Below are positions 1 to 6,992 of a stretch of DNA of 14,525 nt, piece by piece. The notes under the pieces were generated by a model. It was not told the origin of the DNA and ran no database searches. It was given only the letters and a program-made list of their open reading frames with translations. Each line of letters begins with the position of its first letter. The stretch's first letter is position 1. Position numbers and translations under genes: made by a program. Origin of the DNA: VYFG01 sp022827325. Lineage in GTDB: Bacteria > Pseudomonadota > Gammaproteobacteria > Arenicellales > Poriferihabitantaceae. The stretch spans positions 1 through 14,525 of the forward strand of contig JAJDTE010000208.1 of assembly GCA_022827325.1 (NCBI GenBank), given 5' to 3'.

Positions 1-774
1 CATGCACGGCAGTTGCGGCGCAAGCGCCGGCAGGTGAACCGGCTGCGGACGTACCTTGGCCGGGTTGTCCGGGACATTGAGAGAAAGACCGCCGGACGGG
101 AGGACCTTGGGGAGGTGTTTGGGGAAGAGCTGGCCATGGCCCGGCGGTTGCTGGTGCAGGGGAAGCAGGATCGGAAGAAGCTGTACAGTCTGCATGCGCC
201 GGAAGTGGAGTGCATCAGCAAGGGCAAGGCGCACAAGCGCTACGAGTTCGGGGTGAAGGTGAGCATCGCGACCACGAACCGTGGAGGATTTGTCCTCGGT
301 GGGATGGCGCTGTCGGGGAATCCCTATGACGGTCATACGCTGAAGCCGGCGCTGGACCAGGTCAGGCGCCTGACGGGCCGGGTGATCGATGAGGTGTTTG
401 TGGACCGCGGCTACCGTGGTCATGGCGAGGGGGAGGCATCGGTGTACATATCCGGGCAGCGGCGGGGCGTGGTGACGCGGAGGCTGAGGAAGTGTCTGAA
501 GCGCCGGCAGGCGATTGAGCCGGTGATCGGTCACCTGAAGTCGGATGGACACCTGGGGAGGAACTGGCTGAAGGGTGAGGAGGGTGACCGGATGAACGTG
601 CTGCTTTGCTGTGCCGGTCACAACCTGCGGCTGATCCTTCGTCGGCTGAGGTTTTTTTGTCTTTGGATATTGGGCATTTTTACTTTGGCATTGACACCGG
701 CATGGTCCGGGCGATGGAAAACACCGGCATACGGGCATGGCGGTGTTCAACCACTGGCTCTTATGGCCGCCTGA
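1..774 (+). CDS. IS5-family DDE transposase, C-terminal part (5' end outside window)
   Basis: The frame is already open at base 1, so the start codon is outside the window; the in-frame TTG at 13 should not be taken as the start. The protein catalyses cut-and-paste transposition of its own element. Visible family marks, numbered from the TTG at 13, are YSLHAPEVEC, GKAHKRYEFGVKVS, GNPYDGHTL, the second catalytic Asp in VDRGYRGH (D131) and the catalytic Glu in IEPVIGHLKSD (E169), followed by GHNLRLILRRLR. The first catalytic Asp should lie upstream of the window. After the conserved core the frame continues for about 40 residues of hydrophobic then unremarkable sequence to the TGA at 772-774; this tail may just be read-through into the element's right end. 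There are no internal stops in the visible part, so the copy could be active or only recently silent. Confidence 0.82.
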   Translation, partial: HARQLRRKRRQVNRLRTYLGRVVRDIERKTAGREDLGEVFGEELAMARRLLVQGKQDRKKLYSLHAPEVECISKGKAHKRYEFGVKVSIATTNRGGFVLGGMALSGNPYDGHTLKPALDQVRRLTGRVIDEVFVDRGYRGHGEGEASVYISGQRRGVVTRRLRKCLKRRQAIEPVIGHLKSDGHLGRNWLKGEEGDRMNVLLCCAGHNLRLILRRLRFFCLWILGIFTLALTPAWSGRWKTPAYGHGGVQPLALMAA

Positions 775-796
775 GAACGGGGTTTTTCAGGATCGA
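1..796 (+). mobile_element. 3' part of an IS5-family insertion sequence
   Basis: The left part of the element lies outside the window. It is recognised from the DDE transposase it carries. The right end is inferred from where the downstream HerA-like reading frame resumes, at about 797. The T-rich string gggtttttcaggatcga just before this point is a plausible terminal inverted repeat, but its left partner cannot be seen. The bases at the junction, CTAA followed by TTAG, fit the YTAR-type 4-bp target sites known for IS5-group elements. The exact boundary could be off by several bases. Insertion into a HerA-like gene is the simplest reading. Confidence 0.7.
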
Positions 797-967
797 CTAA
801 TTAGCCAACGCCCGTCGGAAGTAATTCGGACTGTTCTAAGCCAATGCAACAATGTGGTCACTATGTGCCTGACAAACGGTGAAGACCAATGGGTAATCAA
901 GCAGCTTCTACCCGATAACCTCGGCAGTTTTGGGGACCTTTTACCGGTATTGGATGTTGGGAGGTAG
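797..967 (+). pseudogene. Remnant of a HerA-type ATPase gene, cut by the IS
   Basis: Reading from the IS edge in the frame of position 797 gives about 56 residues beginning LISQRPSEV, then VLSQCNNVV, LTNGEDQ, LLPDNLG and DLLPVLDVG before a TAG at 965-967. This block matches the conserved C-terminal part of HerA/DUF87-family hexameric DNA-translocating ATPases (pattern SQRPSEV..TVLSQCNN....RLTN..DQ....LLPD.....DLLP.L..GEA). Intact proteins run on after this with a GEA-type segment; here GEA is replaced by GR-stop, so the fragment is truncated at both ends. The ATP-binding Walker motifs would be upstream of the IS, outside the window. Base composition is visibly less GC-rich than the flanking housekeeping genes, consistent with a transferred or decaying gene. 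It has no start codon of its own apart from an ATG inside the IS at 737 and is probably not translated. Which HerA subfamily it came from (repair, plasmid or defence) cannot be told. Confidence 0.72.
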
Positions 968-994
968 CGTACTATCGCAACGGAACTGATTATC

Positions 995-1023
995 TCGAGA
1001 CATCAAAATTAACGGGATACAAT
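995..1023 (+). promoter_or_regulatory. Candidate sigma-70 promoter for the lipoprotein-xseA group
   Basis: A -35-like TCGAGA at 995-1000 (4 of 6 matches to TTGACA) and a -10 TACAAT at 1018-1023 (5 of 6) are separated by exactly 17 bases. They lie in a comparatively AT-rich stretch just upstream of the lipoprotein start at 1052. Transcription would begin near 1030. No other good promoter is visible before the plus-strand group. Confidence 0.42.
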
Positions 1024-1051
1024 AGGGGGTGGGAGCGATCATCCGGAAATC

Positions 1052-1441
1052 ATGCACCAGAACTTGAAAATCCTGCTGCCGCCACTGCTGCTGACGGTCC
1101 TGCTGTCCGCCTGCGCAGCCCCTGTGGTGGAGCCCGAGCCTGAGCCGATCCCCGAACCATTGCCCGAAGTTCCCGTCATTCCGGAAAACCCGGATATCGT
1201 GGAGGCCCGGGAAATGCTTGCCGCCGCCAGGGCGGCCGACGCGGAATGGCTGGTGCTGGAGCCGCGGGTCTCGGATCTGCCGGTCAGCCTCGGTGAGATC
1301 CTGCGCCGGTCCGAGCAGGCCCAGGAGGAAGGCGATACCGTTCTGGCCTCCGAACTTGCGCGCAAGGTCTCCCGGATGTCCCGCCTCGGTCTCGAGCAGG
1401 TGGCCGAACAGTCCCGCGCCGGTCCCTACTACCCGCAATAG
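1052..1441 (+). CDS. Small proline/glutamate-rich lipoprotein, function unknown
   Basis: The 129-residue product opens with a lipoprotein signal peptide: a basic N-terminus, a hydrophobic leucine-rich core and the lipobox LSAC with the acylated cysteine at residue 21. Alanine at +2 rather than aspartate predicts outer-membrane sorting by Lol. Residues about 24-45 form an extended Pro/Glu/Val string (repeats of PEPEP, PIPEP, PLPE) of the kind that spans the periplasm or peptidoglycan. The remaining 85 residues are predicted mostly helical and rich in Ala, Glu and Arg (EAREMLAAARAADAEW, RRSEQAQEEGDTVLASELARKV), ending in GPYYPQ. I do not recognise the family. The gene ends two bases before the xseA start, so the two are probably co-transcribed. 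The ATG at 1052 is chosen because it puts the lipobox at a normal distance; only a weak GGAA precedes it. Confidence 0.75.
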   Translation: MHQNLKILLPPLLLTVLLSACAAPVVEPEPEPIPEPLPEVPVIPENPDIVEAREMLAAARAADAEWLVLEPRVSDLPVSLGEILRRSEQAQEEGDTVLASELARKVSRMSRLGLEQVAEQSRAGPYYPQ

Positions 1442-1443
1442 CA

Positions 1444-2763
1444 ATGCCCGGACACGCCGTCTACTCGGTTGGAACACTGGTTTCCGAGCTCCGGACGTTG
1501 CTGGAAACCAGTTACCGGAATGTCTGGGTCGAGGGCGAGGTGTCCGACCTGGCAAGTCCGGCCTCGGGACACCTGTATTTCACACTGAAAGAGGACGGGG
1601 CACTGGTCAGGTGTGCGTTCTTCCGCAACCGCCGCCCCGGTTCGGAGACGCCCGAAGAAGGCATGCAGGTCCTGGTCAGGGGGCAGGTTTCCGTCTATCC
1701 CAAGCGCGGCGACCTGCAACTGATCGTGCATTTTCTCGAGCCCGCCGGTGAAGGCGCCCTGCGCCGGGCATTCCAGGCCCTGAAGAGAAAGCTGGAGCAG
1801 GAAGGGCTGTTCGACCCCGGGATCAAGAAACCGCTGCCCGCCTACCCGCGGACCATCGGCGTGATCACCTCGGGCAGCGGCGCCGCCCTGCACGATATCC
1901 TGGTGACGCTGAGGAGGCGGTACCCGCCGGCGAGGGTCATTGTCCATCCGGTCCAGGTACAGGGGGAACAGGCGCCGGGCGAGATCGCCGCCATGCTCGA
2001 CCGGGCGGCGGACAGCATGGAAACGGATGTGCTCATCCTTGCCCGGGGCGGAGGATCCCTGGAGGACCTGCAGGCATTCAACGACGAAACCGTGGCCCGG
2101 GCCATCCATCGCTGCCCCCTGCCCCTGGTCAGCGGGATCGGCCATGAGACGGACGTGACCATCGCGGACCTGGTGGCCGACAGCCGTGCAGCCACCCCGA
2201 CCGCCGCAGCGGAAATGGTGACTCCCCTGGCAAGTGAAATCCACCAGCAACTCTCGCGGCACAGGACTGTTCTGGTTGCGCGGATGACTCGCCGACTGGG
2301 CGATCTTGGCCAGCACGTGGATCATGCGGCCTCCAGGCTGGTTCATCCTGCCGAACGACTGCGGCGCCACCGGCTGGAACTGGAATCACTCCACCGGCGG
2401 GCGCTGAGTCATGTCCTGCTGTCCCTTTCGGGCTGGCGTCAGACGGTGATGGCAAGGCGGGATTCCGCCAGCCGGCACAATCCCGCAAACTGGCTCCGGC
2501 TGCTGCGCGAACGGCATCACGCGCTGAACCACCGCGTTGTCCGGGCCGGGTTCCAGCGGCTCTCCGATTGCGGGCGCCATCTCGACCGGCAGCGCAATGC
2601 ACTGAGACTCCTCGGACCCGGCCAGACCCTGGGCAGGGGGTACGCAATACTGCGTGACCGTGAAAACCGCGTGGTCGGCTCGGTGTCATCCGTCCATCCC
2701 GGGGATTCGCTTTCGGCGCTGCTGGCGGACGGTTCGATCCCGCTCACCGTCGATGGCGACTGA
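1444..2763 (+). CDS. xseA: Exodeoxyribonuclease VII large subunit
   Basis: XseA is the catalytic subunit of exonuclease VII, which with several copies of XseB degrades single-stranded DNA from either end into oligonucleotides in the cytoplasm, in repair and recombination. The 439-residue length is normal. An N-terminal OB-fold domain (about residues 5-100) has the typical WVEGEVSDL and SGHLYFTLKE. The catalytic domain follows with GVITSGSGAALHDI, ARGGGSLEDLQAFND, GIGHETDVTIADLVAD and ATPTAAAE, all family hallmarks. A long helical, Arg/His/Leu-rich region is next, then the C-terminal LLGPGQTLGRGYAILRD. The start lies two bases after the lipoprotein stop with no clear Shine-Dalgarno sequence, suggesting translational coupling. 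xseB is not in the window. The next gene starts inside its 3' end, overlapping by 11 bases. Confidence 0.96.
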   Translation: MPGHAVYSVGTLVSELRTLLETSYRNVWVEGEVSDLASPASGHLYFTLKEDGALVRCAFFRNRRPGSETPEEGMQVLVRGQVSVYPKRGDLQLIVHFLEPAGEGALRRAFQALKRKLEQEGLFDPGIKKPLPAYPRTIGVITSGSGAALHDILVTLRRRYPPARVIVHPVQVQGEQAPGEIAAMLDRAADSMETDVLILARGGGSLEDLQAFNDETVARAIHRCPLPLVSGIGHETDVTIADLVADSRAATPTAAAEMVTPLASEIHQQLSRHRTVLVARMTRRLGDLGQHVDHAASRLVHPAERLRRHRLELESLHRRALSHVLLSLSGWRQTVMARRDSASRHNPANWLRLLRERHHALNHRVVRAGFQRLSDCGRHLDRQRNALRLLGPGQTLGRGYAILRDRENRVVGSVSSVHPGDSLSALLADGSIPLTVDGD

Positions 2764-3664
2764 GTCCCGCAGCCCCCCTCCCGGGGCTGCACCAACACGG
2801 GGCACGCCCGGATGCGGCATTTCCGGGATCATCCTGTCGGTCATGGCGTTCCTGACCAGCCTGCACGCGCTGGCGGACCTGCCAGGGCACAATCCGGTTC
2901 CCGGAGGCATCGCGGTGATTCCCCTGGCAATGGCCTCGAACGACAAGCCGGTGGTCAAGTTCGGCGAGCGCCCGGTCCATGTGGCGCGGGACCAGGAAGG
3001 CTGGACCGCCGTCGTCGGCCTGCCCTGCGATATCCTTCCGGGCAACTACATCGTCACGGTGTCCGGGGGCCAACAGGATCACACCACCGTCGAGTTGGGT
3101 ATCCTGCCCCATCCCCCGCGATTGCCGGATCCGGATGCAGGTGACGGCGGCAGCAACGTCCAGGGCCGAAGCCCGACCATTACCCTGCCCCGGGGAATCA
3201 GCGCCTGGTCGATCGTCAACATTGCCATGTTCAGCCGCATCGATTATGACCATGCCCTGGCGGCAGGCATGGACCCGGATTTTCAGTTCCGTGCACCGGT
3301 GGAATCCACGTATTCCGTCGACTACGGCAAGCTGCTCGTGGACGGCAACCTGTGGTGTCATGACTACCTGAGTTTCTTTCTTCCCGCCGGCAACCTCGTC
3401 TATGCGCCGGCGCCCGGTGTGGTGGCCGGAATCGACCCGACACAGCAAGGCGGCAGCCGGATCGTGGTTGCGCACGGGGATGCGGTCGTTTCGGTCCTGG
3501 CGAACCTGCAGGATGTGCCGGTGGAGGTCGGACAGGCGGTCGAACAGGGCGAAATGCTTGGGAAGGTGGGTGCCCTGGCCGGCGACCGCACCGGCCGCCT
3601 GGACTGGGCAGTGGCACTGAACGGCTACCGCATCGACCCGTTACAGTTTGCGTCGGCGCCTTGA
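2753..3664 (+). CDS. Secreted M23/LytM-like protein with degenerate metal site
   Basis: The 303-residue product has a hydrophobic segment at about residues 21-42 (CGISGIILSVMAFLTSLHALA), taken as a signal peptide or anchor. It continues with a domain like the M23 N-terminal domain (PGGIAVIPL, VVKFGERPVHV, WTAVVGLP) and a C-terminal LytM/M23 fold (VYAPAPGVVAGID, GSRIVVAHGD, VEVGQAVEQGEMLGKVGA, WAVALNGYRIDPLQF). Active family members cleave peptidoglycan cross-bridges using an HxxxD plus HxH zinc site. Here the first His is kept (H203), the expected Asp is Ser207, and the HLHW motif reads RLDW (R282, D284). The YxHL element also lacks its His (VLANL). It is therefore probably not a zinc peptidase; a role as an amidase activator, like EnvC or NlpD, or as a wall-binding protein is possible. 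The ATG at 2753 overlaps xseA; an ATG at 2843 is an alternative. Confidence 0.8.
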   Translation: MATESRSPPPGAAPTRGTPGCGISGIILSVMAFLTSLHALADLPGHNPVPGGIAVIPLAMASNDKPVVKFGERPVHVARDQEGWTAVVGLPCDILPGNYIVTVSGGQQDHTTVELGILPHPPRLPDPDAGDGGSNVQGRSPTITLPRGISAWSIVNIAMFSRIDYDHALAAGMDPDFQFRAPVESTYSVDYGKLLVDGNLWCHDYLSFFLPAGNLVYAPAPGVVAGIDPTQQGGSRIVVAHGDAVVSVLANLQDVPVEVGQAVEQGEMLGKVGALAGDRTGRLDWAVALNGYRIDPLQFASAP

Positions 3665-5014
3665 GGATCCCTGTGATGGCCGCGAAGTCCCCTTCCTGTC
3701 GGCGTAGGGATTTTCTGCGCTTCGCGGGATGACCCTGACGCGGGTCCCGCGCAGGCGGTACGCATTCGCAAAGTAGCGTCCGAGATATCTGACATAGGAT
3801 GCCGGCAGGGCCTCGGCCCGGTTGCCGTGCACCACCACCACCGGGGGATTCTTGCCGGCCTGGTGGGCGAACTTGAGTTTGACCGGCCGGTTGTGGTGCA
3901 TGGGGGGCGGGGTCTGGGTCACCGCGGCCCGCAGTGTCCGGTTGAGGGATGCGGTCCCCAGTTCAACCATCGCCGAGTCGAGGGCACCGATCGCTGCCGG
4001 CATGACTTCACTGGTGTTGGAGCCGTGCAGGGCGGACACGAACAGGATTTCGGGATCGGGCAGGAACGGCAGTTTGCGCGCCAGCTCATCCCGGATTCGA
4101 CGGCGTTGCCGGCTTTCCAGTCCATCCCATTTGTTCACCACGACCACCACGGACCGTCCAAGATCCTGGACCATGCCCGCGATGCTGGCGTCCTGGGCCC
4201 CGATCTCGCTGCTGGCATCCAGCACCAGCACCGCGACATCCGCATCCTCGATGGACTGCAGGGTCTTGATGACGGAGAACTTCTCCACCGCCTCTGCCAC
4301 CCTCGACCTGCGCCTGACACCGGCCGTGTCCACTGCAACCAGGGGCCTGCCGGCAAACTCGAACGGGATCCGCACGCTGTCCCGGGTAGTCCCGGGCGTG
4401 TCGCTGACGATCACCCGCTCACTGCCCACGATCCGGTTGGTCAGGGTGGATTTTCCGACGTTCGGGCGGCCGACGATGGCAATGCGCGGAGGCGCGTCAG
4501 CTTCCTCGGCATCGTCATGGGCGAGCCCGGCCATGGCCGCTTCCACCAGTCTTTCGATTCCGTCCCCCCTGAGCGCCGAGATGGCCAGCGGATCTCCCAG
4601 GGCGAGTTCCTGGAAATCCGCCGCGGCAAGATGGGGATCCTCGCCCTCGGTCTTGTTTGCGGCCACCAGGATCCTCCGGTCCGACTGCCTGAGCCGTTCC
4701 GCAATTTCCCGGTCCTGGTGCACCAGGCCCTGTTCGCCGTCGACCATGAGTATGACCACCTGGGCCTCCTCGACAACCTGCTCGACCTGCTGCCGGATCT
4801 GGGTTCTGAACGGGCCGTCCTCCGCCTCCAGTCCCCCGGTGTCCACCACGAGGAACGGCCGCTCGCCTACCTTTCCGCGACCGTAGAGACGATCCCGGGT
4901 TATTCCCGGCTGATTGTCGACAATGGCATCCCGGCTCCGGGTAAGACGGTTGAACAGGGTGGACTTGCCGACGTTTGGCCTGCCAACAAGGGCAATTACC
5001 GGTAGGAATGCCAT
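3641..5014 (-). CDS. der: Ribosome assembly GTPase Der (EngA)
   Basis: Der is an essential cytoplasmic GTPase with two tandem G domains that helps late assembly of the 50S ribosomal subunit. The 457-residue product has the first P-loop GRPNVGKST at residues 11-19, DTGG and an NKTE specificity motif at 120-123. The second P-loop begins at residue 182, with DTPGTTRDS, DTAG and NKWD at 294-297. A C-terminal KH-like domain follows (HHNRPVKLKFAHQAG, PVVVVHGNRAEALPASYVRYLGRYFA). The tail is basic (SSRRRRKL). The first domain has Glu where the canonical NKxD has Asp, a substitution I recall in some other Der proteins. A GGGGA sequence lies about 6 bases before the ATG. It is the last gene of the minus-strand cluster, 57 bases after bamB, and its 3' end overlaps the convergent M23-like gene by 24 bases. 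Confidence 0.97.
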   Translation of the reverse strand: MAFLPVIALVGRPNVGKSTLFNRLTRSRDAIVDNQPGITRDRLYGRGKVGERPFLVVDTGGLEAEDGPFRTQIRQQVEQVVEEAQVVILMVDGEQGLVHQDREIAERLRQSDRRILVAANKTEGEDPHLAAADFQELALGDPLAISALRGDGIERLVEAAMAGLAHDDAEEADAPPRIAIVGRPNVGKSTLTNRIVGSERVIVSDTPGTTRDSVRIPFEFAGRPLVAVDTAGVRRRSRVAEAVEKFSVIKTLQSIEDADVAVLVLDASSEIGAQDASIAGMVQDLGRSVVVVVNKWDGLESRQRRRIRDELARKLPFLPDPEILFVSALHGSNTSEVMPAAIGALDSAMVELGTASLNRTLRAAVTQTPPPMHHNRPVKLKFAHQAGKNPPVVVVHGNRAEALPASYVRYLGRYFANAYRLRGTRVRVIPRSAENPYADRKGTSRPSQGSSRRRRKL

Positions 5015-5071
5015 TGGATGTCCCCGGGCACCGGCCTGTGCATCAGTACAGGAGGGGCGGGCTTGCGGATG

Positions 5072-6241
5072 TCACGAACCGGTGAATCCCACTGAAACGA
5101 CCGTCCCGTCGACGGAAACCGCCACCACGGATTCTCCCTGCCTCGCCAGGCCGGTGATGGCGCTTCGGTCCAGTTTCAGCGACTGCAGCAGGGTTCCGTC
5201 CGCCCGGTCAAGCAGATGGACGAATCCCGAGGCATCACCGACAACCACACGGCTGTCGAACACCAGCGGGTTGGTCATGCCGTGTCCACGGAACGCATTC
5301 TGCCGCCAAAGAACGCCGCCACTGTCCGCATCGAGGGCCACGATATCCCCCAGTGAACCGGTGACGATGATCTGTCCCGCATCCACCGCCATGGGCAGGC
5401 GGGTCGATATGTCGCGCCGCCAGCGTACGAACGAGCTCTGGATGTCCACTGCCACGACATCGCCCTGGTAGGTGGCGGCATAGAGACTGGTCCCGGACAG
5501 GACGGGAGTCGCATCGATGTCGGCCAGCCGGTCCAGTTCGCTGGTACCGCCAACGAAAGAGATGTCGGTTTCCCAGTAGTCCCGGCCGTTGATCACGGCG
5601 TTGGCGATGATCCTGCCGTTGGAAAATCCGGTAATCACCGTGCCCCCGGATATCAGCGGCATGGATTCTCCGTGCAGCCCGAGCCCGGAAACGTTACGCT
5701 GGACTTCCCACACCCTGCTGCCGTCCGCGGCATCCAGGCCGATCACGAGCCCGCCGGCGGTTCTCACGACAACCCGTCCGGATCCCGCCGCGGGAATCGC
5801 GGAAATCTGCCTGCGGATATCCGCCTCCCACTGAAGGGTCCCATCCGCTGCGGACAGGGCCGCCACGAATCCGTCCTCCATGCCTGCGAGCACCAGGCCC
5901 TCACCCAGCCCCACCGCGGCATAGACCGGTCGCTTCAGGTCGCGCTGCCAGAGCGGCTTTCCGCTCCCGGGGTCCAGGCCCAGAACATCCCCGTCGCGGT
6001 TGGCGACGTAGATTCCCCCGGCATCCACCGCGGGGCGGAGCAATGCATACCCGTCCTCCCCGGCGTCCCCCACCCCATTCTTCCAGGCGATGGACAGTTC
6101 CTCCGCCCCGACCGGTTCCGGCAGTTCCTCCCTCTTGACGGGCTCGTTGAAGATGCCCCACACGGTCTCTTTCTCCTTGCCGCTGCAGCCTTGCAGCAAC
6201 AGGATGGAGAATGCGGTGGCAGCGAGTAACCGAATATTCAT
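5072..6241 (-). CDS. bamB: Outer membrane protein assembly factor BamB
   Basis: BamB is a lipoprotein of the BAM complex, which folds beta-barrel proteins into the outer membrane; it binds BamA on the periplasmic side. The 389-residue product starts with a lipoprotein signal ending in LQGC, acylated cysteine at residue 19 and Ser at +2 (outer-membrane sorting). The rest consists of repeated PQQ/WD40-like blades of an eight-bladed propeller, visible as recurring G.V.ALDA.DG..LW patterns (VLGLDPGSGKPLWQRDL, VIGLDAADGSRVWEV, IVALDADSGGVLWRQ). The start at 6241 is chosen because it gives the lipobox and overlaps the yfgM stop by four bases (ATGA), a sign of translational coupling. The frame is open much further upstream but that part is antisense-like sequence within yfgM. 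Confidence 0.96.
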   Translation of the reverse strand: MNIRLLAATAFSILLLQGCSGKEKETVWGIFNEPVKREELPEPVGAEELSIAWKNGVGDAGEDGYALLRPAVDAGGIYVANRDGDVLGLDPGSGKPLWQRDLKRPVYAAVGLGEGLVLAGMEDGFVAALSAADGTLQWEADIRRQISAIPAAGSGRVVVRTAGGLVIGLDAADGSRVWEVQRNVSGLGLHGESMPLISGGTVITGFSNGRIIANAVINGRDYWETDISFVGGTSELDRLADIDATPVLSGTSLYAATYQGDVVAVDIQSSFVRWRRDISTRLPMAVDAGQIIVTGSLGDIVALDADSGGVLWRQNAFRGHGMTNPLVFDSRVVVGDASGFVHLLDRADGTLLQSLKLDRSAITGLARQGESVVAVSVDGTVVSVGFTGS

Positions 6242-6888
6242 AGTTTGCCGAGATTGTCCAGTTTGAGTTGCACCAGCCTGGCCGACGGGGAACCGGATTC
6301 CAGCAGTCCACGGCTCGTCTCCCAGGCTTTTCTGGCGGCCTCGTGGTTGCCCAACGCTTCTTCCGCATCGCCGATCAGTTCCTGGTAGCGGGCAGCGAAC
6401 GGACCGTCGGCGGCAACGGCGCCTCCCTGCTGCAGGGTCTGGAGCGCCTCGTCCGGCCGGTTCTCCGCCATCGCGACCTGGGCCAGCCGCAGGCGGGCAA
6501 TATGGACCAGTGCCTCTTCCCCCGCGTTGTCGGCCACCCACTCGAGATAGCGTCTCGCCTCCGCATAGTCTTTCGCCTCCACGGACATCTTCGCCATCAC
6601 AAGCGCCGCATTCGCGGCATAGGGGGACCCGGAGTAATCCCCCATCAGGTCTCCGGCAATGGATGCCGCCGCTGCGGGTCCGATCTCGCCGCTGACCAGG
6701 TTCTGGTACAGGGTGGACGCGCTCTCCCCCTCGGACTTCTGCCAGTACTGCCAGCCGTTCCAGCCGCCGATTGAGAAAATTCCCAGCAGCACTCCGGCGA
6801 CAATGGGACGCCCGTTCTCCTGCCAGAACGCACGCGCGCGTTCAAGGTCTTCATCCCCGGCAAGCTGGGGATTTGGTTCTTCTGCCAT
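6238..6888 (-). CDS. yfgM: YfgM-like tetratricopeptide protein, SecYEG ancillary factor
   Basis: YfgM in E. coli is an inner-membrane protein associated with the SecYEG translocon and the chaperone PpiD; it handles secreted proteins in the periplasm. The 216-residue product (E. coli protein about 206) has an acidic cytosolic N-terminus, one membrane segment at about residues 28-48 (IVAGVLLGIFSIGGW), and a periplasmic helical TPR-like region: TLYQNLVSG, YAANAALVMAKMSVEAKDY, ARRYLEWVADNAGEEALVHIARLRLAQV, PDEALQTLQQGG. The C-terminal part includes GDAEEALGNHEAARKAWE, a TPR-type helix pair. It overlaps bamB by four bases and follows hisS by 104 bases, the order conserved in gammaproteobacteria. 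No clear Shine-Dalgarno sequence precedes the ATG. Confidence 0.93.
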   Translation of the reverse strand: MAEEPNPQLAGDEDLERARAFWQENGRPIVAGVLLGIFSIGGWNGWQYWQKSEGESASTLYQNLVSGEIGPAAAASIAGDLMGDYSGSPYAANAALVMAKMSVEAKDYAEARRYLEWVADNAGEEALVHIARLRLAQVAMAENRPDEALQTLQQGGAVAADGPFAARYQELIGDAEEALGNHEAARKAWETSRGLLESGSPSARLVQLKLDNLGKL

Positions 6889-6992
6889 ATTCTGATTTGA
6901 TGCCGCCCGCTCGATGACGCGGCCGATTGATTCCAGTGATCAGGGCCCGCTACAGATGGCCCGCCAATCCCCTCACCGATGATGGAGGGGCA

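Noticed and set aside
13..774. TTG at position 13 as the transposase start
   Set aside because: The same frame is open back to base 1, and the family's N-terminal part is missing, so the gene simply begins outside the window.
1429..2370. Minus-strand frame of 313 codons opposite xseA
   Set aside because: It is antisense to conserved XseA motifs and has no recognisable domain or plausible start signal.
3827..5005. Long plus-strand open frame (392 codons) opposite der
   Set aside because: It mirrors a fully conserved GTPase gene on the other strand and its product has no motifs; GC-rich DNA commonly leaves such antisense frames open.
6970..6990. CCCCTC/GAGGGG hairpin after hisS as a terminator
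   Set aside because: The stem is 6 bp with a ten-base loop and no T-run on the minus strand; the hisS-yfgM-bamB order suggests read-through.
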